Positions 7,250 to 15,734 of a DNA stretch of 64,000 bases are shown here, in pieces (positions within the stretch are counted from its first letter, which is position 1; each line of letters starts with the position of its first letter). Source of the DNA: Planctomycetota bacterium (GTDB lineage Bacteria > Planctomycetota > Phycisphaerae > Phycisphaerales > UBA1924); assembly GCA_014584315.1 (NCBI GenBank), contig JACTNA010000003.1:1-64000 (forward strand), in the 5' to 3' direction. The notes under the pieces were generated by a model. The model saw only the letters and a list, made by a program, of their open reading frames with translations, did no database searches and was not told the DNA's origin. The position numbers and the translations under genes are program-made.

Positions 7250-8925
7250 CAGAACGGGATGTCCTCCTCGTTAATTCCCGCGTCCGCGTGCGCGTACTCG
7301 GGCAGGTTGTCGGGGTCGTCCAGCCGCGGCGGCTTGTCGCCGAGGCGGTGGCCGACGACGCGGTCGTACTTCTCGCCCGCCTTGCGCTCGACGGTGATCG
7401 CCAGCGTGGGCGCGAGCGCGCCCGCGTCGGCGAGTTCGACCGCCTCCTCGACCGACGACGGCGCCGGCTCGCGCGAGCGCGCCCGCCACCACTGCTCGGC
7501 CTTGGCCCGGGCGTAGCCGGTGTGCTCGAAGCAGACCCACTCGCGGAACCAGGTGTTGAACCCGCAGCGGTACTCGACCCGCATGGTCGGCGGGGCATCG
7601 GGGTCGTCGCGCTTGTAGTGGACGTGGTACGAGACGTCGCCCACGCGCTCCTCGCTGCGCGAGACTTGGCCCGAGAGGATGCCCTCGCTGCTGGCGGTCG
7701 CCTCGTGCTTCTCGCGCTTCGGGGGAGGGAACTCGTGCCCGCACTCGGGGCACACCGAGTACGCCGCGTGGATCACGGCGTGGCAGTCGGGGCACTCCTT
7801 CGCGGGCGCTTCGCCGTCCCCAGCGCCGGGCTCTTTGATGCGGATCGCGTCCACCGGCCCGTGCCGGAGCACGTTGCCGCCGAAGTCCAGCACGAGGCAG
7901 TCGTCCTTGCCGGGCGCGAGCCGGAACCCCCGCCCGACCATCTGGTAATAGAGCCCCGGCGAGAGCGTCGGGCGCAGCAGCGCCACGCAGTCCACGTTCG
8001 GCGCGTCGAAGCCGGTCGTGAGCACGTTCACGTTGGCGAGGTACTTCAGCTCGCCGCGCTTGAAGCGATCGACGAGTTCGTCTCGCTCTCTCGCGGGCGT
8101 GCCCCCCTCGACGAAGCCGCACTCGACGCCGCGTTCGCGGAGCGTCCGCGCCACATGCTCGCCGTGGCGCACGCCGGCGCAGAAGATCAGCACGCTGCGG
8201 CGCATGACCGTCTGCTCGAGAAGCTCGCCGCACGCCGCCTCGACGAGCGCGTCGGTGTCCATGAGGTCCTCGACCTCGCCGGCGATGTACTCACCGCCGC
8301 GGGCGTGCAGCCCGCTGGTGTCGGCCTTGACCGCGCCCGCCTTGGTGCGCAGCGGGCACAGGAAGCCCTGCACGATCAGCTCGCGGACGCCGACCTCATA
8401 GCAGACCTCGTTGAGAATGGTGTCGGGCGCGCAGATCGTGCCGGTCTTCATCCGGAACGGTGTGGCGGTGAGGCCGACGACGCGCGCGTGCGGGTTGACG
8501 ACCTTCGCATCGGCCAGGAACTGGCGGTACATCCCCTCGCCGTCCGGCGGGATGAGGTGCGCTTCGTCCACGATCACCAGGTCCACAGGCCCCAGGTCGC
8601 AGGCGCGCTGGTAGATCGACTGGATGCCCGCGATGGTGACGGCGTAGTTGAGGTCCTTGCGCTTCAGGCCCGCCGAGTAGATGCCCACGGGCACATCCGG
8701 CGCGATCGCCCGCAGCTTGTCCGCGGCCTGCTCAAGCAGCTCCTTGACGTGCGCCAGGATCACGACGCGCCCGGACCAAAGGTTCACCGCGTCGCGGCAG
8801 ATCGTGGCGATCACCGGCGTCTTGCCCCCGCCGGTCGGGATCACCACGCACGGGTTGTCGTCCCGCTCGCGCAGGAACGAGTACACCGCCTCGACCGCCT
8901 CGCGCTGGTAGCCACGCAGTTCCAT
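7249..8925 (-). CDS. SF2 DEAD/DEAH-type helicase with zinc ribbon
   Basis: A 558-residue helicase of the type found beside phage replication genes. Motif I is VVIPTGGGKTPVIATI (about residues 28-43), motif II VIVDEAHLIPP, motif III GLTATPFRM, motif V VNVLTTGFDAPNVD and motif VI YYQMVGRGFRLAPGKDD. After the helicase core come four Cys in CPDCHAVIHAAYSVCPECGHE (a zinc ribbon) and a C-terminal DUF-like region. Start and stop overlap both neighbours by TGATG junctions. It likely unwinds or remodels DNA for element replication. Confidence 0.88.
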   Translation of the reverse strand: MELRGYQREAVEAVYSFLRERDDNPCVVIPTGGGKTPVIATICRDAVNLWSGRVVILAHVKELLEQAADKLRAIAPDVPVGIYSAGLKRKDLNYAVTIAGIQSIYQRACDLGPVDLVIVDEAHLIPPDGEGMYRQFLADAKVVNPHARVVGLTATPFRMKTGTICAPDTILNEVCYEVGVRELIVQGFLCPLRTKAGAVKADTSGLHARGGEYIAGEVEDLMDTDALVEAACGELLEQTVMRRSVLIFCAGVRHGEHVARTLRERGVECGFVEGGTPARERDELVDRFKRGELKYLANVNVLTTGFDAPNVDCVALLRPTLSPGLYYQMVGRGFRLAPGKDDCLVLDFGGNVLRHGPVDAIRIKEPGAGDGEAPAKECPDCHAVIHAAYSVCPECGHEFPPPKREKHEATASSEGILSGQVSRSEERVGDVSYHVHYKRDDPDAPPTMRVEYRCGFNTWFREWVCFEHTGYARAKAEQWWRARSREPAPSSVEEAVELADAGALAPTLAITVERKAGEKYDRVVGHRLGDKPPRLDDPDNLPEYAHADAGINEEDIPF

Positions 8926-9311
8926 CAGGCGGCCACCTCCACGATCTCCACGACGACGCTGCCGCCCTCGACGACAGGCCCGCGCTGAACCTCGATGCGG
9001 TCGATCTGCCAGTCGTCCTCGTACACGCCCGCGTGCTGGAGCGAGTCGAACACGGCCTTTTGAACGTTGTCGAGATCACGCCGGCGCCGGTCGGGCGGCC
9101 GGACCTCGATCCGCACCGCCAGGCGGCCGCGCAACGGCGCGCCGCCCCCAGCCGCGAGGAGGGCGCACACGTCCGTGCGGTAGCGCCTCCCCTCGCGGCT
9201 GATGAGCGTGCGCGCGCCGACCCGCCGCCAGTAGTGGTTGACCGACGGCGGATACGGCAGCGTGAGCACGCGCGTGGCGCGGCTCGCCGAGCCGCGATCC
9301 TTGCGCTTCAC
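8925..9311 (-). CDS. RusA-family Holliday junction resolvase
   Basis: A 128-residue endonuclease. The N-terminal LPYPPSVNHYWRRVG and the acidic DNA-cleavage motif PDRRRRDLDNVQKAVFDSLQ, followed by GVYEDDWQI, are diagnostic of RusA. The GTG start at 9311 overlaps the DUF669 stop (GTGA). RusA cuts branched DNA and in phages resolves replication and recombination intermediates. It fits with the exonuclease and Sak4-like ATPase in the same operon. Confidence 0.88.
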   Translation of the reverse strand: MKRKDRGSASRATRVLTLPYPPSVNHYWRRVGARTLISREGRRYRTDVCALLAAGGGAPLRGRLAVRIEVRPPDRRRRDLDNVQKAVFDSLQHAGVYEDDWQIDRIEVQRGPVVEGGSVVVEIVEVAA

Positions 9312-9766
9312 CGCTTCCACGGCGGCGTGCTCCCGTTGGCCGTCGCAGCCGGCCGCGCGGGCGCTGCGCTCTCGCGCTTCGCGTACCCCTTGACGGTGTT
9401 CGCCATCTCCTGCGTGTCCTCGCGCTTCTTCAGCCCGACCGACACCACCACCGGCAGGTTGTGCAGCTCGACGCTGTCCCGCGGCGCCATCACGCCCACC
9501 GCCCGGCAGATCGACGAGAGCGCGCCGCGCGCGATCTGCACCGTCTTCTCGTTGGGGTGCTTGAGCGTCAGGCGGTCCCAGAGCTTGCGCCCCTTGTGCG
9601 GGCCGTCGATGACCTCCAGTTCCAGTTCGAGGTACTCGCCGTTGCCGGCCTTCGTGCCCTTCATCTCGCTGGCGGTGATCACGCACAGGTACTTGCCGGC
9701 CGGAAGTGGGTCGAAGGGGACGTTCGGGTCCACGTTGCTCGCGTCGAATCCGTTCAGGTTCGCCAT
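9308..9766 (-). CDS. DUF669-family phage protein
   Basis: A 152-residue protein starting MANLNGFDASNVDPNVPFDP. The PLPAGKYLCVITASEMKGTK strand pair, GEYLELELEVIDGPHKGRKL and LWDRLTLKHPNEKTVQIA are the signature of DUF669, found in phage recombination and replication modules next to RecA-like ATPases, where it probably binds single-stranded DNA. The Ala-rich C-terminus (AAPARPAATANGSTPP) looks like a flexible tail. It is coupled to RusA by a four-base overlap. Confidence 0.85.
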   Translation of the reverse strand: MANLNGFDASNVDPNVPFDPLPAGKYLCVITASEMKGTKAGNGEYLELELEVIDGPHKGRKLWDRLTLKHPNEKTVQIARGALSSICRAVGVMAPRDSVELHNLPVVVSVGLKKREDTQEMANTVKGYAKRESAAPARPAATANGSTPPWKR

Positions 9767-9774
9767 ATGCAGTC

Positions 9775-9870
9775 TCCAGTCTTCAGGTCTCAGTCCTCAG
9801 CACGATGTCCTCATTGCTCCGCTGCGGATTCCGGGTCTGCGGACTCCGGACTCCAGACTCCGGACTCCCC
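9775..9870. repeat. Period-7 repeats between DUF669 and the ATPase gene
   Basis: Heptads of CAGTCTCC/CTCAGTC type (9775-9802) and of CGGACTCCGGACTCCAGACT type (about 9835-9868). The second block encodes the last residues of the ATPase (GVWSPESADPESA). The same repeat families occur in core chromosome far from the element. Confidence 0.7.
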
Positions 9871-10599
9871 CCGCACGAACGCGGCGTACACGCGGTAGTC
9901 GAGGGGGATCTCGTCGGGGAGGTTCAGGCGGTTCTTCGCCACGTGCGCCGGGCGCTCGGTGGTGCGGATGATCCGCTCGCCGGTGCCCACGCCCTGCGTT
10001 CGCTTGCGGTCGAAGCCCTCCTTGGTCGTCTTGGTGAGGACGCGGTAGGTGGCGAACAAGACCTCGTCGCACCACTCCTGGACCAGCGCGGACGCCAGCT
10101 TCTGGAGGCGCGGGCTATAGCGGTCGTAGGTGTCCGTCTCCGGGTTGGCGAACTTCTCGATCTGGGCGTGAGCGATGAGAACGACCTGCATGCCCCGCTC
10201 GTTGCGCAGCGCGTCGAGCCCGGCCAGGACCTCGCGCCACTGCGTGAGGGCGAAGACATACCCCTTCGCGTAGCCGATGTCCTCGATGCTCTCGACGCCG
10301 CGCTTGGCGCAGACCTCGCCCCAGATCAGCCGCTCGAGCCAGTCGAGGCTGTCGATCACGACGGTGCGGTACTCGTGCTCCTGGATGTAGAGCTCGCCCA
10401 GCGCTGCGAGCACGTCGCCGTAGCCTGCCGCCAGCGGGAAGCGGTCGCACTCGATGTTCGCCAGCCCATCCTCGGTCTGGATGAAGATGGGCCGCTCGGC
10501 CATCGCGCCGAACGTGCTCTTGCCGATCCCGTGCGTGCCGTACAGGAGCACGCGGCGCGGTGCGGCCCGGGTCCCTCGTTCGATCTGGTTCAGCTTCAT
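9811..10599 (-). CDS. Sak4-like RecA-fold ATPase of a phage recombination module
   Basis: A 262-residue P-loop protein of the AAA_24/Sak4 type. Walker A is LLYGTHGIGKSTFG (about residues 18-31), Walker B EYRTVVIDSLDWLE, with sensor-like VVLIAHAQIEKF. Such proteins act with DUF669 and single-strand-binding proteins in phage single-strand annealing. The ATG at 10599 is preceded by GGAGGACCGC; an upstream in-frame ATG at 10629 has no such site. The C-terminal 20 residues are written by a period-7 repeat (VWSPESADPESAAEQ) and are probably an added tail. Confidence 0.85.
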   Translation of the reverse strand: MKLNQIERGTRAAPRRVLLYGTHGIGKSTFGAMAERPIFIQTEDGLANIECDRFPLAAGYGDVLAALGELYIQEHEYRTVVIDSLDWLERLIWGEVCAKRGVESIEDIGYAKGYVFALTQWREVLAGLDALRNERGMQVVLIAHAQIEKFANPETDTYDRYSPRLQKLASALVQEWCDEVLFATYRVLTKTTKEGFDRKRTQGVGTGERIIRTTERPAHVAKNRLNLPDEIPLDYRVYAAFVRGESGVWSPESADPESAAEQ

Positions 10600-10625
10600 G
10601 CGGTCCTCCGTGTGGGGTTTGGGGT

Positions 10626-11573
10626 TCACAGACGGTCAAACAGGCGCAGCGACTCGAAGCGCGTGGGCCACACGCCCGTCGCGCGGCAGCGCGCAAGTTC
10701 CTCCATCGCCCGCTCGTTCTCACGCCGGGCCTGCTCCAGCACGCGCTCGGAGAGCTGCCAGACGCCGCAGCGGAACGGCTCGCGCTTCTCCACCGCGATG
10801 ATGTGGACGGGCACCTCCTCGCCCGACGCGACGTAGACGAGCGCGCGGTAGAAGGCGAGTTGGTGGACGTAGCCGAACGCGCCGATGTCCAGCTCGAAGC
10901 AGTCGAGCCGGTCGCACGTCTTCAGGTCCACGATCCCGCGCCCCTCGACCGGGTTGATCCAGTCGATCCGCGCCTGGCAACGGTGCCCGCCGTACTCGCA
11001 CCGCACGACGCCCTCGGCCACGCCATCGGCGAGCAGCTCCCGCGCGAACATGTGCTCGCGCACGCTCGCGGCCATCTGCTCGACGAGCGCCGCCTGGTCG
11101 TCGGCGAGCACCGGCTTGCCGACCTTCGCGGCCCACTCCGCGAACGCCTTTGTGCCCGACCCGAAGGGCTGGCCCGTCCGCGGGTTGACTGGACCGCCGA
11201 CCGCGAACTCCGCCTCGAACCGCCGCCGCCCCTCAAGCACCAGCACGTGCGCCGCGCGACCGACGAGGTACGCCTCCGTGTCCCGCTCGGGGATGAGCCC
11301 GAGCTCCTTCCGCCGGAACAGCAGCGGGCACCGGCGAAAGTCCGCCAGCGCGTGCGACGTAAGGTGCTCGCGTGCCCGGGCGTGGTACACATCGGCCGAC
11401 TCGCGGTGGAGGAAGTGGAGATCGATGCTTGCCGCCGCGGGCATCCGAACCGTCTCAGGGTTGGCAGACAGGTCAGAGGCGTGGATGTCCTGCGTGAAGG
11501 CGCCCTGCCCGAGCCGCACAAGCGGCGCCGAGTCGGCAGGCGGCTGCGGACGTTGGGGCCTGTGGCGCGGCAT
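10626..11573 (-). CDS. PD-(D/E)XK nuclease, exodeoxyribonuclease VIII-like
   Basis: About 315 residues. The nuclease core is visible as YEYGG-type strand CEYGGHRCQARIDWINP followed by GRGIVDLKTCDRL, giving the D...D-x-K acidic/lysine set, and a helix YVHQLAFYRALVYV. This matches the RecE/exonuclease VIII-like family in phages. It would resect DNA ends for annealing by the Sak4/DUF669 proteins encoded next. The ATG at 11573 overlaps the upstream stop (TGATG); a GTG three bases earlier is the alternative. Confidence 0.82.
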   Translation of the reverse strand: MPRHRPQRPQPPADSAPLVRLGQGAFTQDIHASDLSANPETVRMPAAASIDLHFLHRESADVYHARAREHLTSHALADFRRCPLLFRRKELGLIPERDTEAYLVGRAAHVLVLEGRRRFEAEFAVGGPVNPRTGQPFGSGTKAFAEWAAKVGKPVLADDQAALVEQMAASVREHMFARELLADGVAEGVVRCEYGGHRCQARIDWINPVEGRGIVDLKTCDRLDCFELDIGAFGYVHQLAFYRALVYVASGEEVPVHIIAVEKREPFRCGVWQLSERVLEQARRENERAMEELARCRATGVWPTRFESLRLFDRL

Positions 11574-11938
11574 CACAGCCCCTCCGCTTCGAGTTCACGC
11601 TCAGCCTCTTGGTGGAGGCGCCGCGCCTCGCTCAGGCGCACGGCGCGCCGCGGACGCCGCCGGGGCGTCGCGTGCGGTTCATCAGGTTCCTCAACCCGCT
11701 CGAAGTGCTTGGCGTCTGCCTCGGCGAGCGCGAGCCCGAACGCCTCGAGCCAGGCCCGCGTCGTGTAGATGCGCCCGCCGAAGCGCATATGCTTCAGCCG
11801 GACACGTTCGCCGGACTTCGACTTGACGCCTTCCCGGCACCATCGCCACACGCAGTTGGCCGATGGCCGCCCGGGCGCAAGCCGTGCGGCCTGCGACAGG
11901 GTCAGGTGCTCCTCGGTTGCGGTCGTCTGCTCGTTCAC
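11573..11938 (-). CDS. DUF1580 protein, MerR/excisionase-like helix-turn-helix
   Basis: About 121 residues. LTLSQAARLAPGRPSANCVW, then RWCREGVKSKSGERVRLKHM and RFGGRIYTTRAWLEAF is the DUF1580 pattern, a planctomycete-typical domain with the layout of a MerR/Xis-type winged helix (helix-turn-helix then wing, then a residue stretch for a trailing helix). It may be the excisionase or a regulator of the operon it leads. GTG at 11938 has GAGGAG upstream and is preferred to the GTG at 11986. Confidence 0.78.
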   Translation of the reverse strand: MNEQTTATEEHLTLSQAARLAPGRPSANCVWRWCREGVKSKSGERVRLKHMRFGGRIYTTRAWLEAFGLALAEADAKHFERVEEPDEPHATPRRRPRRAVRLSEARRLHQEAERELEAEGL

Positions 11939-12000
11939 CCGTGGCTCCTCGGCCGGTGCGGCCGCTTGCAACGGGCGAACTTTCACGCATGATTCCGCGT

Positions 12001-12115
12001 GGTTACGCGGTTACTGGAGTAACCAGCGGCAGGCGCATAACGAACGCCGCTCCCAGTGTGGGAGCGGCGTCGGCCGGGCGAAGGTTTTTTGGGGGCGGCC
12101 GGGCGCGGTTACTGA
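12001..12115. promoter_or_regulatory. Control region: perfect palindrome, half-site, hairpin and direct repeats
   Basis: Between the replication operon and abiEii. 12009-12024 is a perfect palindrome, GGTTACT-gg-AGTAACC; GCGGTTACTG recurs at about 12106-12115 as a half-site. 12044-12070 is a 12-bp perfect hairpin (ACGCCGCTCCCA, loop GTG, TGGGAGCGGCGT). CGGCCGGGCG is repeated at 12071-12080 and 12096-12105 around a T6 run. The palindrome is operator-like and close to the DUF1580 start. The hairpin may end transcription rightward (T run 14 bases later). Confidence 0.5.
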
Positions 12116-12131
12116 TCGCCGGACCGATGCC

Positions 12132-13022
12132 TCACGACGACCCCGCCAGATTGAGCGGCTTGAGGCGGTTCCAGTAGTCGAGCAGCGCCGCGAACGCTTC
12201 TGCGACCTGCGTGGTCGAGACGCCGGCCTCCCTCGCCATCGCCGGGAACTCGCTTTGCCAACTCTCCGGCGGAAGGGGCAGATCATCGGGGGGCGGGTGC
12301 CGCGCTCGGCGCCGGAACGTCACAACGATCGCGTGGCGAACGGCGTCCGGGTCGAGATCACCCCGTTCGATGAGTAGCAGCAGGTCCACGAGGTCCCGCG
12401 ACCGGGTGTTCTCCCGATCCGTCCACGGGAACGTGTAGGCGTGGACCTTCTCGGCGAACTGCTGGGCCTTGGGGATCGCCCGCGCACACGCCGGCGCGAC
12501 CCCTGCGAAGCCCATGAGGTCATCGCCAATGAGCGTCTCGGCATCGCCAACAACTGCGTCGCCGAACCCGACATCGATGTGGAACCTGGCGAAATCCCGG
12601 CCGGCCATGCGCGCAATCACGGGGAACACGCCGCCTCCGCCCGGCGCTGCCTGGAGCTCGCTCCGCGCGGGCTGAACGATGAACTCGAAGTAGTCGCCCA
12701 GGTCCTTCGCCGCAGCCGTCTGAAGCTCCTCGTGGACTTCGAGCAGGCGCTCGGCGAGAACCACCTGATCGACGGCACTGCCGATCGTCAGGTCAACGTC
12801 CCTCGTGGTTCGCGCCCTTGGTCGGAAGCGGAGTTCCATCGCGTACCCGCCCTTCAGGAGCCACGGCGGGTCGCGGTCGTCAAAGAGCCGCGCAAGTAGT
12901 CGCTCGATCGCGATCTTGAGCCGCAGCCCCTGGATCTGGACGCTACGTTGCTGTGCCGCGTTGCGGAGCCGGGCTTCGAGCGCCTGGCGGAACGCCGCGG
13001 CGTTGGGGTACGCCCTGTTCAT
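12132..13022 (-). CDS. abiEii: AbiEii/AbiGii-type nucleotidyltransferase toxin
   Basis: A 296-residue protein. LLKGGYAMELRF followed by ARTTRDVDLTIG is the AbiEii signature: a GG-x-A-x-x nucleotide site and a metal-binding D-x-D. Later come FHIDVGFGD and AQQFAEKVHAYTF with SRDLVDLLLL, also typical of the family. In the type IV toxin-antitoxin system AbiE the toxin modifies tRNA or another acceptor with nucleotides and aborts phage infection. The ATG at 13022 overlaps the stop of the antitoxin gene (ATGA), giving the usual antitoxin-then-toxin order. Confidence 0.85.
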   Translation of the reverse strand: MNRAYPNAAAFRQALEARLRNAAQQRSVQIQGLRLKIAIERLLARLFDDRDPPWLLKGGYAMELRFRPRARTTRDVDLTIGSAVDQVVLAERLLEVHEELQTAAAKDLGDYFEFIVQPARSELQAAPGGGGVFPVIARMAGRDFARFHIDVGFGDAVVGDAETLIGDDLMGFAGVAPACARAIPKAQQFAEKVHAYTFPWTDRENTRSRDLVDLLLLIERGDLDPDAVRHAIVVTFRRRARHPPPDDLPLPPESWQSEFPAMAREAGVSTTQVAEAFAALLDYWNRLKPLNLAGSS

Positions 13023-13627
13023 GCGCGCCCGCCTTTCAATCCGCTCGCGGGGAACGCCGCCTCCCGCATCTCGAGCAGCGCCTTGGACTGCGATTGCCTG
13101 ATCAGGCCTCGGCTCACCGCTTCCCCAACCGCCCTCTCGAACTGCTCCGTCGGCATGGTCGCGTCGCCCGCCAGGTCGCGCAGCGTCCGCTGCGGCGTCG
13201 TCACCCGCAGCGACGCCATCTCCTGGGTGTCCTCCGGCGTGAGTACCGCTTTGTGCAGTGTGCATCCTCTCGGTGCGCGCTTTCGGAACGACGGCGGTAC
13301 GGTCAGGTGAAAGCGGGTCGGGATGAACTCCGCCAGGTCGTGGAGGGCGAGCGCCGTCTGGTGGGAGACGACGGCCTGCGGCTGGTCGTCGCGGCCGCGG
13401 CTCCAGAACCAGAGCCGCAGCAGGTCGTCGTGCTCCGAATGCGGGAGCGTCGGTATCCGGTACAGACCCCGCCCCGCCCGCTCAAAGTTCCCCGCCGCGA
13501 GGTGGTAGGACAGGTGCGGGTAGGCGTACCCTGCCTCCTCGGCCTGCCGGGCCGTGAAGTACCCCCCCTGGGACGCCGCGATCGCAGTCAGGGAGCGGAG
13601 GGCGGATTTCTGGTCCCGATAACCCAT
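13019..13627 (-). CDS. abiEi: AbiEi-type antitoxin and autorepressor
   Basis: About 202 residues. An N-terminal winged helix (SLTAIAASQGGYFTARQAEE, HLSYHLAAGNFERAG, RGLYRIPTLP) is followed by the AbiEi C-terminal domain (VVSHQTALALHDLAEFIPTR, TVPPSFRK). AbiEi neutralises AbiEii and represses its own operon. The ATG at 13627 has GAAGG upstream; the GTG at 13633 is the alternative. The start sits immediately downstream of a perfect inverted repeat (13634-13654), the probable binding site. Confidence 0.82.
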   Translation of the reverse strand: MGYRDQKSALRSLTAIAASQGGYFTARQAEEAGYAYPHLSYHLAAGNFERAGRGLYRIPTLPHSEHDDLLRLWFWSRGRDDQPQAVVSHQTALALHDLAEFIPTRFHLTVPPSFRKRAPRGCTLHKAVLTPEDTQEMASLRVTTPQRTLRDLAGDATMPTEQFERAVGEAVSRGLIRQSQSKALLEMREAAFPASGLKGGRA

Positions 13628-13633
13628 GCGCAC

Positions 13634-13680
13634 ACCTTCAAATCTTTTGAAGGTTTACGCGCGCCGGGGTCGATGGTCAA
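13634..13680 (-). promoter_or_regulatory. abiE promoter with AbiEi operator palindrome
   Basis: On the minus strand TTGACC (13680-13675), 17 bases, then TAAACC (13657-13652). A perfect 9-bp inverted repeat, ACCTTCAAA-tct-TTTGAAGGT at 13634-13654, covers the -10 and the start region up to the ribosome binding site. Bound AbiEi would block transcription, as known for AbiE operons. Confidence 0.65.
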
Positions 13681-13691
13681 GCGGCGGGTTC

Positions 13692-15026
13692 TCACCCCAC
13701 CATCCGCACTACCTCAATCACCTTCGCCGCGTCCCGCTCGGCGTACACCGCGTCAGTGACCCGGGCGCTTGCGTGGCCCAGCACGAGGGCCGAGGCCTCG
13801 AGGCCGTGGACCCGCCGAAGGGCCGTGGCCGCCGCGTGGCGGAGCTGGTATGGGAACCAGCGGTGCTCGCGCCGCCACGCGTCCAGCCGGGGCTTGAGGC
13901 CCTCGCGCTCGATACGCTCGCGCCACGCCCCCCGCGTCTCGCCCTCGCGCTTGGCCAGCGGCGGCGGGGGCGGGAACGCCTGGTCGCAGGCGTACTGGAT
14001 CGACCGGTAGTAACTCCGCGGCGTGTACCGCTCGCCCGCGGTCTTCTTCGGTGTCTTCCGCCTGTTCGTCCCAGCACGATTGCCGCACGAGAGCGGTGTC
14101 TTGCGCGCCGCGGCCCGCCGTACCCGCTTCTCCTGGTCTGCTTCGGCCGGGCTGAACAGGTACATCTCGGGGTCGCGGTCCATGAACGGCGCGACGATCT
14201 CCTGCGCCTTGGGCCCGAGGTAGATCGAGCGGTCCTTGCCGAGGCGCTGCGTCTTGTGCCTGCGGGGCGTCGCGACCCACACGCCGTTGGCGCCGGCCGT
14301 GTCGATATCGCGCGGGCGCAGGCCGAGCAGCTCGTCCGGCCGCGCGCCGGTCAGCCGCTGGAGTTGCACCAGCGCTCGCACTGGGCTGGACATGAACGGC
14401 AGCGTGGCCTCGACGACCTCGTCGGGCACGGGCCTGACCACGCGCCCGGGCCTGGCATCGCAGCGCCCCAGCCTGAGCGGCTCCACCGTGAGCAGCGCCT
14501 GGTGGACGCTCCCCGGAACGAGTTCTTGCGACGCCGCCCACTTGAACATCCGGCACAGCCGGCGCACCTGCGCGTTCGTGTAGGTGATGGACCACGGTCG
14601 ACGGCTCATCTCGCCCGTCGTATCGCCACGGATCATCTCCTCCCGCAGCCGCTGCAACCGACGCGGACCGAACTGCGTCGCGGGCGTCGAGCCGTAGGAG
14701 CGGCGTAGCAGGCGGATGAGCGCCTTGAAGTGGCTGAACTCCGTCTCGTCGAGTGCGGGCCTGCGGACGCGCTTAAATCGCGCGCACAGCACGCTGATCG
14801 TGATCGCGTCATCATCGCTGCCAGCGGGAGCGTCGAACTCGAGGTCCGGCAGCCGCCTGCCGTTGGCCTCCCACTCCGCGATGACCCGGTGGTAGCGCTC
14901 GCGGCTCTCGGGCGAGCCCGGCTCGCCCAGCCAGTAGTCCCTCCGCCGCTTGGTGACGGCGTCGGTCAGGGTGACGATGGCCTGGTTGCGGTCGTGCCGC
15001 TTCCGGTAGCCGGGGGTCTTGGGCAT
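13692..15026 (-). CDS. int: Tyrosine recombinase (integrase) of the element
   Basis: A 444-residue integrase. A DNA-binding N-terminal and core-binding region (residues about 1-200) precedes the catalytic domain: Arg in LQRLTGARPDELLGLRPRDI, a Lys in ATPRRHKTQRLG, the box YQLRHAAATALRR (family H/Y-x-x-R), LGHASARVTDAVYAERD with the second His and the nucleophilic Tyr. An insertion with basic repeats (AAARKTPLSCGNRAGTNRRK) lies between. It points toward tRNA-Asp, whose 3' end is 118 bases from its start, so tRNA-Asp is the likely attachment site. Confidence 0.92.
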   Translation of the reverse strand: MPKTPGYRKRHDRNQAIVTLTDAVTKRRRDYWLGEPGSPESRERYHRVIAEWEANGRRLPDLEFDAPAGSDDDAITISVLCARFKRVRRPALDETEFSHFKALIRLLRRSYGSTPATQFGPRRLQRLREEMIRGDTTGEMSRRPWSITYTNAQVRRLCRMFKWAASQELVPGSVHQALLTVEPLRLGRCDARPGRVVRPVPDEVVEATLPFMSSPVRALVQLQRLTGARPDELLGLRPRDIDTAGANGVWVATPRRHKTQRLGKDRSIYLGPKAQEIVAPFMDRDPEMYLFSPAEADQEKRVRRAAARKTPLSCGNRAGTNRRKTPKKTAGERYTPRSYYRSIQYACDQAFPPPPPLAKREGETRGAWRERIEREGLKPRLDAWRREHRWFPYQLRHAAATALRRVHGLEASALVLGHASARVTDAVYAERDAAKVIEVVRMVG

Positions 15027-15143
15027 CTGGCGCCTCCCGAGGTCTCCAGCGCGGTGCGCGCACCGCGCTGAATCTGGCTCGAGCTGCGCCGCCGACCGCC
15101 GGCGGGTATCCGTAACTCCGGATTCAGCAAAGGTTTATCGAAG

Positions 15144-15217
<74 letters not shown>

Positions 15218-15267
15218 AATCGTCTGCTTGTCGCCTCCCCGGCCGGGCCGGGACGCGGGGCACCGGA

Positions 15268-15295
15268 AACATACGCCATGCCGGGGGCCGGTCAA
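15268..15295 (-). promoter_or_regulatory. Sigma-70-type promoter of tRNA-Asp
   Basis: Minus strand TTGACC (15295-15290), 16 bases, TATGTT (15273-15268). The tRNA begins about 50 bases downstream. The same -35 and spacing occur before tRNA-Thr (61636-61663). Confidence 0.6.
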
Positions 15296-15324
15296 GTCCG
15301 CCGGGAGCCGCGGGGCCGCGGGCG

Positions 15325-15356
15325 GGGCTTGAGGCTTGGGGCTTGGGGCTTGGGGG
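15325..15356. repeat. Period-7 GGCTTGG tandem repeat
   Basis: Four heptads of GGCTTGA/GGCTTGG between tRNA-Asp's promoter and the next gene. A shorter version occurs at the end of murE (43727-43748). Confidence 0.75.
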
Positions 15357-15434
15357 AATCCGGGGATTGAAGCCGACGGAACGCACTCGGAGCGAACACG
15401 CTCGGCAGCCGAGGCCGCCCGCGCGTGGGGCAGG

Positions 15435-15644
15435 CTACCGCCCCTGCTGCGGCAGCGTGATCCGCCCCGGCTCCTGGATCGAGATCGCGTCCCCCTTCGG
15501 GCTGAGTTTCGACCCCTGCACATACACGAACGCGCACGCCGCCAGCAACGCCAGCGTCGCCAGCACGGCCAGCGCGGTGTAGACGTCCGGGCTTGCCCCG
15601 CGGTGCGCTCGTCCGCCCGGCATCTGCATCCCGAACTGGCTCAT
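15435..15644 (-). CDS. Small single-helix membrane protein
   Basis: A 69-residue protein with one transmembrane segment, VYTALAVLATLALLAACAFV (about residues 21-40), and a short C-terminal domain, QGSKLSPKGDAISIQEPGRI. No family is recognised. It lies downstream of a coiled-coil membrane protein on the same strand, separated by a period-7 repeat, and may be part of the same operon. Confidence 0.6.
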   Translation of the reverse strand: MSQFGMQMPGGRAHRGASPDVYTALAVLATLALLAACAFVYVQGSKLSPKGDAISIQEPGRITLPQQGR

Positions 15645-15660
15645 CGTGAGGCTCCTTGGG

Positions 15661-15694
15661 GGTCCTGAGTCCCGAGTCCTGAGTCTTGAGGCGC
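15661..15694. repeat. Period-7 CTGAGTC tandem repeat
   Basis: CTGAGTC/CCGAGTC heptads (GGTCCTGAGTCCCGAGTCCT and on) in the gap between two membrane-protein genes. Same family as 3907-4005. Confidence 0.7.
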
Positions 15695-15734
15695 CAAGCC
15701 GCGGCCGCGACGACGGCGATCCGCGGGTGCCGGG

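Noticed and set aside
5042-7516. An 824-codon plus-strand frame
   Set aside because: Antisense to the primase-polymerase, which has clear motifs.
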